Under the pieces are notes generated by a model. That model made no database searches and was not told the DNA's origin. It was given only the letters and a program-made list of their open reading frames with translations. Positions 57,401 to 64,000 of a DNA stretch of 64,000 bases are shown one piece after another. Position 1 is the stretch's first letter, and each line of letters begins with the position of its first letter. The stretch comes from Membranipora membranacea (lineage: Eukaryota > Bryozoa > Gymnolaemata > Cheilostomatida > Membraniporidae): positions 1,488,001 through 1,552,000 of the forward strand of contig OU612071.1 of NCBI GenBank assembly GCA_914767715.1. Direction: 5' to 3'. The position numbers and the translations under genes are program-made.

Positions 57401-58041
57401 GCAAAACCAACAATACACGTTTCAACACATAGATAATGAAAGCTCCAATCAAGATTATGGCACACTGCAAATTTCACAGGGGTTGGGTCTTTATTGGTAT
57501 TGATTCAATTCCAAATACATTATGCTCTAGGATCAAACACACCTGTTTTTTTTACCATATTGTCCAATTATCATTGCGCTCTTATAAAATGTTTGAATTC
57601 CACTAGTGAGGTCAGATTATATAGCTAACCTGTCGGCTTTCATGGGTTACAATTGTTATGAGCTTTTTAAAAACTTCCAAATTATTCGGTGTCATAACTA
57701 ATTTTAAATTTCAGCAGATGCAGTGATACAATAAGTTAAACCCCCTTATCGCTCCACCACTGATATCCAATGCATGAATATTGGTGCTGCTATGAAGAAA
57801 GGGAGCAGTGTCTAATGTTCACTAAGGGAGACAAATTCCAATACGTTATTTCCTGTATAAATAGCTAACTTTGGAATAGAAAATCGAGGCAAATCCACCC
57901 ACTATAGTTCTGAATACCCTGGAGATAAATCAAAACCTGACAGCTTACTGCATCAAACAAGCCGATGACAATCATGATCATGTTTTGAGAAGGGCCATAC
58001 TCGACCAAAATGATGGCGCAAATTTAGATCATATCACTCAC

Positions 58042-58125
58042 CTCCGACAGGTACTTTGTCAGGTGTCTAACAAAAATGTTTATGCTTCTGGCTTTCCGTC
58101 AAAACGTGCCGCAACCAATAGGATT
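58042..58125 (-). other. Candidate leader exon, divergent copy
   Basis: The minus strand reads ctgacaaagtacctgtcgg then ag/GTGAGTG (donor 58036-58041). The flank ttctggctttccgtcaaaac matches the same block. The overlapping 108-residue plus-strand frame is not conserved among copies. Confidence 0.35.
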
Positions 58126-59179
58126 CAAAATATATACAGTAACAATTGCAATTTACACAAATCAAAACCTATTCTAGCCTATGGTCCACTCATTGTTTCA
58201 CTTTCTAAAGAGGGTCAGATTACGATTCCCCCTTCTAAATGGTTTTGCTGCTTTATAAAACTTTGCTGTAAAACTATGTTAACATTGCTAACCCTGTCTA
58301 AATTATTCTGAGATAAGATCTTCAGGTGCTTGGTCTAATTGTTTGCCTAATTGTTCAATAGGTTTTGTGAATAAAGTTAGTAAAAGACAAAAAATTTGTT
58401 TGCAGTTACTTTTGGTTTAGGATAACTACGTGATGCCACCTAATCATAAAGCTCAGAAGTGTGTATGTTTGTAAAGTAATACAGGTATGAATTTCATCCG
58501 GACTAAAAACCCTTCGGATTGCATCGATGAATTAAATAACAAACACGCTGGCAGGTAAATAAAAATAACTATTATCTAGTTGTGGGAACAATTTGTCTTG
58601 ACATGATGGTCATTATGTGGGGTTGATGCTCCAGCTTATTTTTTTAAACACAGATTTGTATTTGTTGTGCAACATGCATAATATAATAAGAATACCGGCC
58701 CATCATAACTATTTTAATTGATCAAGGTACAGTAGGATTTCAATAAAATGCTCTATCATTATTATAAACCGTACGGTATCAGACCTGATTGTATGATTAC
58801 TTTAGATTTTTGAATTACCAATAATTGCGCTAAATACAGACTATACAGTAGCTCATAACACAGTGCCATTTTAATAATGAGCTGAGTAAAGGCCATCGCT
58901 ACTTTTTCGCCTTGCATTATAAACACCGAAAGATGGCAAACCTAAACATCTATAGCTACAGCTATAAGTGACATCACAGAGTAAGGATATATCCTTATCC
59001 TGCGGTAACAACTATAAAAGATAATCCGCCAATCATATCCCACATCATATATCCCAGCTGATACAAGTTTTTGCAAATATTAAACCCTGATGCAACATGA
59101 CTTCAGTGGCCGGCACCACTTAAAGAATTGAAGCACCTTTGGTTATAGCAAGGCCTACCTGGGTCCATGGTTTGGTTTG
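58126..59179. other. Spacer without supported gene
   Basis: AT-rich; I see no motif or splice pair. Confidence 0.4.
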
Positions 59180-59804
59180 ATATCATATTCTCATATTGCT
59201 GACAACGACAATTCCTCGGCTCTAAGTGGCAGCGTCTGCATCTGTAAATTACTTGTATAAGTACTGCCTGGCAGCACAAACATTTCCAATTTAACCAAAA
59301 CTAGGAATACAGAGGGTTACAGATGTAGATTTACACTGGCATATATTTTGAAGCCCAATATTGTTATCAGGCACACATTACTATTGTGTACGAGTCACAA
59401 AAAATATTATTGAGAAACTGCTTACTTTTAATCAAGTGTTAGCCTCGATTAACTACTATAAAATGGGTGATGGTTCAACGCCTATTTTGAGTGCACTGCA
59501 AAGTTATAATAAAAACACTGATGGTAACAGGGAGGGTAAGTGATGGTAAGTGCTGTGAGGTTTCCATTATAGTTACTCATAATTTTCTCCCCTTGTCAAA
59601 AAAGGGGACAACTCTGTACAAACTTATCAAAGTATGTACCTAGAGAAGTGAAGAAGGGATTTGCAAGAGGGAGAACTGTATCATTAAACTACGAATGTTA
59701 AGAACATCTAACTATGCAACATGGGCTAAACCCACAAGCCCTTTACGATGGCTCATTATTTAATATAAAACCAAATCTATATAAGGTAATACAATCATGC
59801 GAAC

Positions 59805-60812
59805 CATACTTGCCAAGTCTCCCGATTTAGGCGTGACCCTCCAGATTTTCACACCCACCTCCCACTTTTTGTGAATCTCACTATTTCCTCCAGATTTTAG
59901 AGAAAACAGTCCAATCGCAATTTTTTGATAGTTATCCAAGCACATGTTGTTGTTGACTAGTTACTGTTAAGGTCTTTGCACACAAAATTGAAAGGAATTA
60001 TCAAATTAAACAATCCTAACAAATTTACCTGTTCTGTTAAGATTCAGCCTATTATTGTAAATGACCAATAGCATCCTCTCATAACTCACAACACTGACTG
60101 TCATTGGTCACAATATAAAGTAGCTAGTCAAGTGCATACCTTTAGTTTTCATTTCCTTTCAGATCACACATTTTTTAGTATTAATTTTGTACTGTCTACT
60201 CTAGTTAAATTTAAGTGAAGGAAAATAGATACCTAATAATTCCAAAGGTAGGTCCACTACAATTTAACAAAGCTCGGACCGAAGACTTTGAAACATATTT
60301 AATGTTAGTCAAACAAAAATATAGTACCTTATCTGGATTCTCACTGTCTGTGACTGAGCACATTTTCAGATCTTGATGATGCATGGGCACTTGTAGCCTG
60401 TCTTGACAGGCAAAGACCCCTGGGACTTACATGCCTCTACTTTGCCAATGGGGTGTTTGATACTGGACATTGACATTGTAAAGGCATGTATGTAAGAGAT
60501 CCAGGGGCCCATGGATTGATTGTAATTGTTTAAAGTGTATTTCACCTCAGTTTGACATTTCTAGTACTAGTACAAACATGAAATTATTTGGGGTCAAATA
60601 TACGTTTTTAGCCCTTCCTAGTGGCCGGAAACGCTCTCAGAGCTTCTGCAGACGGGGCTCTGCCCCGTACCCCGTTGGGGGGCTCACACCGCCCCCCAAA
60701 CCCCCAGGTGGGTGACTCGGGTGCTTCGCACCCTCGAAGCACCACGTTGTGGTGCAGTATTGCCGTAAAATGGAATCTCCCTATTTTGTATTTAGAATAC
60801 TTGGCAACTATG
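59805..60812. mobile_element. Nonautonomous DNA transposon, 1008 bp, 8-bp TSD
   Basis: The termini CATACTTGCCAAG and CTTGGCAACTATG are inverted (12 of 13 bases). They are flanked by a perfect 8-bp direct repeat, ATGCGAAC, at 59797-59804 and 60813-60820. There is no transposase frame. An 8-bp duplication fits hAT or P-type transposition, but the termini are not the CAGNG type, so the superfamily is open. It contains the hairpin string at 60633-60755. Confidence 0.9.
60633..60755. repeat. String of GC-rich hairpins inside the 1008-bp element
   Basis: Successive stems are gctctcagagc (60633-60643), acggggc/gccccgt (60652-60668), accccgttgggg (about 60669-60680), a gggtgc/gcaccc stem (about 60719-60733) and gcaccac/gtggtgc (60739-60755). 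This GC-rich block contrasts strongly with its flanks. Confidence 0.85.
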
Positions 60813-60954
60813 ATGCGAACATATGTAAAGAAGAGTCGAGGGTATGAACATCAACAAACAAGCTCTGAAATAAACATCATCCTGTGAAATGTGCGCTGAT
60901 TGTGCCAATCTCCTGTGTTAAGAACAACCTGCTGTTTTTTTCCCTTGAAAACGT

Positions 60955-61370
60955 AGAGCTGAAGCAATCGGCCACTAGATCGACACTACCGTCACCAGAT
61001 AAAAACCTCAAACCTCAGATATGAGCCTGTGACAATTATCAGACTATTGCGTTAGTCAGATGTGATACAGGCGATGTCTGGAATCTGACAAATTGAGATC
61101 ATAGTAAATAACTAACCTCTGTCTGATACTGTATCAGATTTTAGACCCTTAGTTTTGGCTTTCTATCAAACTCGCTGCAGTCTAGGAGAAACTGTACAAC
61201 ACCAAATGCCCTTATTGTATGCATGCATAATCAAATCCTTATTTCATAGGGAGGGGGGTCACTACTTTCCCCTTAGTCAAACACAAAAGTTTTGGTAAGC
61301 CTGAAGGCCGTTCATAAACATGGTGTTACTTCGTGATGTTGAAACCATAAATGCCTTGTGTTCCAGTATG
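60955..61370. repeat. Third partial copy of the RING-LC8 upstream region
   Basis: It matches 45905-46290 and 55270-55690 (gcaatcggccactagatc; tcagatatgagcctgtgac). It ends abruptly at about 61370, and no RING or LC8 exon follows on the low-coordinate side. The leader donor at 61111-61116 is GTTAGT instead of GTGAGT. Confidence 0.7.
61117..61180 (-). other. Candidate leader exon, third copy
   Basis: The minus strand reads gtatcagacagag/GTTAGTT. The exon sequence is the same as at 46058 and 55426, with a weakened donor. Confidence 0.4.
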
Positions 61371-62552
61371 TTAAAGTCTTCAGACAGATCAGTGATAGGT
61401 TTTTTAATTTTTGATCTGTATTTCAATACAAAACACATATGGATACCCTTCAGAGTAACAGAGATCCGAATTGTTTTTTGAAATGGATAAGATAAATTGA
61501 CATCCAGCACCTTTTTGCCGTAGTACAATAACAAATCTAACTAGCTTCAATAAAAATATTATACCACCGTACTGCCCAGAAAGGACATACTATACAAGAT
61601 GATTCAAATGGATATCATTCAGATTGCGATTGTGAAGTTAAAAGATATTGAAACTCCAACAAGCATATAAAACACAATATGCTAGATTAAAGGGATACAG
61701 GGATGAAAGTAAACGTCCAAAATAGAATAGGAAAATTTGTGAAAATTTGATAAACTTAAAATGTCACAACTTGAATGCCAGTGGAGTGATATAAGTAGAA
61801 ATTACCCAATCAAGCTGACACAGTTACTGTTCTCAGTAAGCAAAAGTGTGTCGGCAAAATGTTCTCAAGTAGTCTCATAAAATGGCAGCAGTTAGCTAAA
61901 GGGATAAATATAAGTAACAGTTCCGTTGGCCAGTTCCTGGGATGACTTTATGTTAGTAAGTATTAGTTACAGCGAGATATATACTAAGTTACGAAGGGGA
62001 GTGGATATCAGTTCACAATTTACAGTTTAAATGTTGTCTGTCAATTTTCATTCAAGTGGAAAGGCAAACTTTTCAGTCTCTAAATGACTAGGTTGTGTCT
62101 AGGTTGGGTCTAGGTTGTGACTAGTTTGTCTCTCTCTCCTCTTTCAGAGCAGCAGGATGGAACCCTAGAGGTAGGAGATCATTAACTGATAACTGTATAT
62201 AAGAACCATCAGGCTTCACACAGTATAAACTGCAGTCAGTACCAAACTAGAGATAAACAGAAGTGAGAAGACATGTTAGTTAGTGCTGTCATGGATCCGA
62301 AGGGCCGTCTATTGCGACTTTAAACCTTCCAACCAGAGCCCACCAGGTCAATACAGATTAATTAGTTAGTATCAGCGAAGCAAGTATGCATTTAACTGGA
62401 GGAAGTAATGATGATTTAATAGAAAATTACCAAGTCTATTTATAGAAGAGTCTGCAGGCTACAAAGATCACAAAATTCACCAAATCACTAAATTCTGCTC
62501 TAGGCAATAAAATTTTGGTAATCTAAACGTACATGATGGAAAGATATCTCAC
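61371..62552. other. Spacer with possible micro-exon, no supported gene
   Basis: At 62130-62175 the plus strand has a good pyrimidine tract and acceptor (tctcctctttcag) followed 23 nt later by ag/gtagga, but I cannot tie it to other exons. Short tandem words (aggttgtgtctaggttg) lie at 62089-62130. Confidence 0.35.
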
Positions 62553-62598
62553 CTCTACTAATGTTTGTCTGCAGGTTCCATACACTCCCTTAACATCA
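62553..62598 (-). other. Candidate 46-nt exon
   Basis: The minus strand reads ttctacttttag/TGATGTTAAG to TTAGTAGAG/GTGAGAT. Both splice sites are strong, but no coding partner is identified. It could be another leader exon of the minus-strand gene series. Confidence 0.35.
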
Positions 62599-62599
62599 C

Positions 62600-64000
62600 T
62601 AAAAGTAGAAACAATAACGCATTGTATGAATATAATGTACACTTTACTTGGATACGGACCTTCCATACCGCAAAAGATGAGAAAGAAGATAAGGAAGATA
62701 AACATTGGATAGGGTTGAGTAAAATACAAAATATCTGAGGAGCTTTCCCTTTTTCTCCAAGGCGTAAATCTGCCCTTGTTGATTCGCATGTTTGTCAGCA
62801 ACCCTCAGCTGGTGCATTCAGTACATACCACCATATATTCAAGAATAACCATTAGACGCAACACAAAGTTACTGGGATACGCAGACAAGGTCCCAATGCA
62901 ATGGTCCGAGCCTGGTATAAAAAACATTCGAGAAAGAATCTCACTTTATCATACTCTGCACTATAATCCACTTGTAGCTGACATTGTAAAAATAAGGGTT
63001 GTATTACTTTCATGATGGAAGCTTAAAAAACCAATCTCATTTCATGTCTCAGTGCTCAGGCGGCTGCAGGTGCTTGTTTGTGGCAGAGAAAGTGAATGAC
63101 ATTTGTTTTTGTAGTTTGTGTTCTTTTTTGTTAAATTTGGTACCCTAACCAGAAGTTATATACACTCTTGTCCTACAGAGTCATACTTGTTGCAGGATAG
63201 GTCTTGTCGTAAAAGTTAACTGATTGTATTGATATCGTAACCTGTATAAAAATGACAATTGTTATGATAAGATTCTATAAACGTTCAAAATTATACGATA
63301 TTACATAAACAGAGCATGTTTGGCATAAAACAATCATTATAATATAATCAAAAACGGTTAATATGAACTTACAAATTATGACCTTATGAGACTCTAACCC
63401 TGCAGATTTGGGTGTATGTTAGCTGTGCGGTGTGATGAGCGAGTGATGGTTGTGCTCTCTATAAAAATAAACCTGATAAGATAGGTGCTGATCCATTTTC
63501 CTAGTCTTCATTACACATTGCAAATTACAATAAAGAGGATAATTATTTTGACAATCAAACAGTTCATAAGTCAGTCAAAACAAAGGAATCTAATTGAATG
63601 CTGAAATATATTAATCAATGATGATCTTTACTTAGAATAACATTGAGTGTGTATAGCATAATAGTCTCATCTCGTAATCAGATAGATATATTCCATTATG
63701 AATAGGTAGATTGTAAAATCGTGAGACAATATAAAACACCTCACAGCTCTCTGATGAACATACACTCCTTGACCAGTCGTAATTATACTTGCTCAGTAAA
63801 AGCACAAAAGCTTTGAGTTACATTAGTCACAACTTGTAACAGGATTTGATAGCCAAGTAATTATCCGAATACAATACTTACCAGCATACAGCCATAGATA
63901 TAAAATTTTGTTATCCTTTAGTTACCGCATTACATACAGCTACCCTCTCAGCGCACGGAGTCAGACCGTAGGAGGCATTCTCTACATTACACCCTGGTAA
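62600..64000. other. Spacer without supported gene
   Basis: Short frames (62776-63015 plus; 62523-62801 minus) have no motifs. I see no repeats shared with the rest of the window. Confidence 0.4.

Noticed and set aside
57985-58311. 108-residue plus-strand frame as a gene
   Set aside because: It overlaps a duplicated leader-like segment on the other strand, and the frame is not kept in related copies.
60621-60887. 88-residue frame rich in proline and glycine
   Set aside because: It is produced by the GC-rich hairpin string inside a noncoding transposon.

Overview
The window is AT-rich, intron-bearing, repeat-dense nuclear DNA of a metazoan, most probably an aquatic invertebrate. The reasons are GT-AG introns with TATA boxes, degenerate CR1/jockey-type LINE reverse transcriptases, nonautonomous DNA transposons with target-site duplications, a metazoan-style RING finger and an LC8 dynein-light-chain-like domain. 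There are no operons, ribosome binding sites or prokaryotic gene density. I cannot name the species. Most of the short open frames in the window are chance frames.

Region 1 (about 1-41 kb) is a complex array of direct and inverted copies of one composite unit. Its core is a three-exon gene for an unrecognised 65-residue protein: a 19-nt coding first exon beginning ATGGG, a 119-nt second exon, a candidate 31-nt intron and a 60-nt last exon, with a TATA box about 72 nt before the ATG. Three minus-strand copies are intact (7449-7778, 17932-18285, 26726-27079). At least five others are broken (3.1-3.5, 31.4-31.8, 33.4-33.7, 36.7-37.1 and 39.8-40.1 kb). Further conserved exon-like blocks lie downstream of several copies. 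The array also carries palindromic fold-back elements, short hairpin repeats, fragments of a dead LINE and two large inserts absent from sister copies. Inside it a 7.3-kb block is duplicated in tandem (15842-23158 and 23190-31165). The second copy was later hit by a 5'-truncated LINE with an open RT frame (23605-25051) and lost about 0.8 kb. A separate unrecognised multi-exon gene or pseudogene (11.8-13.35 kb, minus) interrupts the array.

Region 2 (about 41.5-56 kb) is a second tandem duplication of about 9.2-9.4 kb. Each copy has a C-rich degenerate minisatellite, a LINE 3' half, a 39-bp tandem repeat and, on the minus strand, a two-exon gene predicted to encode a 193-residue protein that joins an N-terminal RING finger to a C-terminal LC8-like domain (44241-45608 and 53634-54983). 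Splice phases match in both copies. Upstream, a series of related donor-ended leader-exon-like sequences (46.06, 55.43, 57.31, 58.04 and 61.12 kb) suggests duplicated first exons or promoters.

Region 3 (47-64 kb, partly interleaved) holds DNA transposons with visible ends: a 414-bp hAT-like element with a perfect 8-bp target duplication (47792-48205), nested in a longer TIR element (47643-49472), and a 1008-bp element with a different 8-bp duplication (59805-60812). Both target-duplicated elements carry a GC-rich string of small hairpins, and the first also carries a tRNA-like sequence. The last 2.5 kb shows little beyond one small exon candidate.
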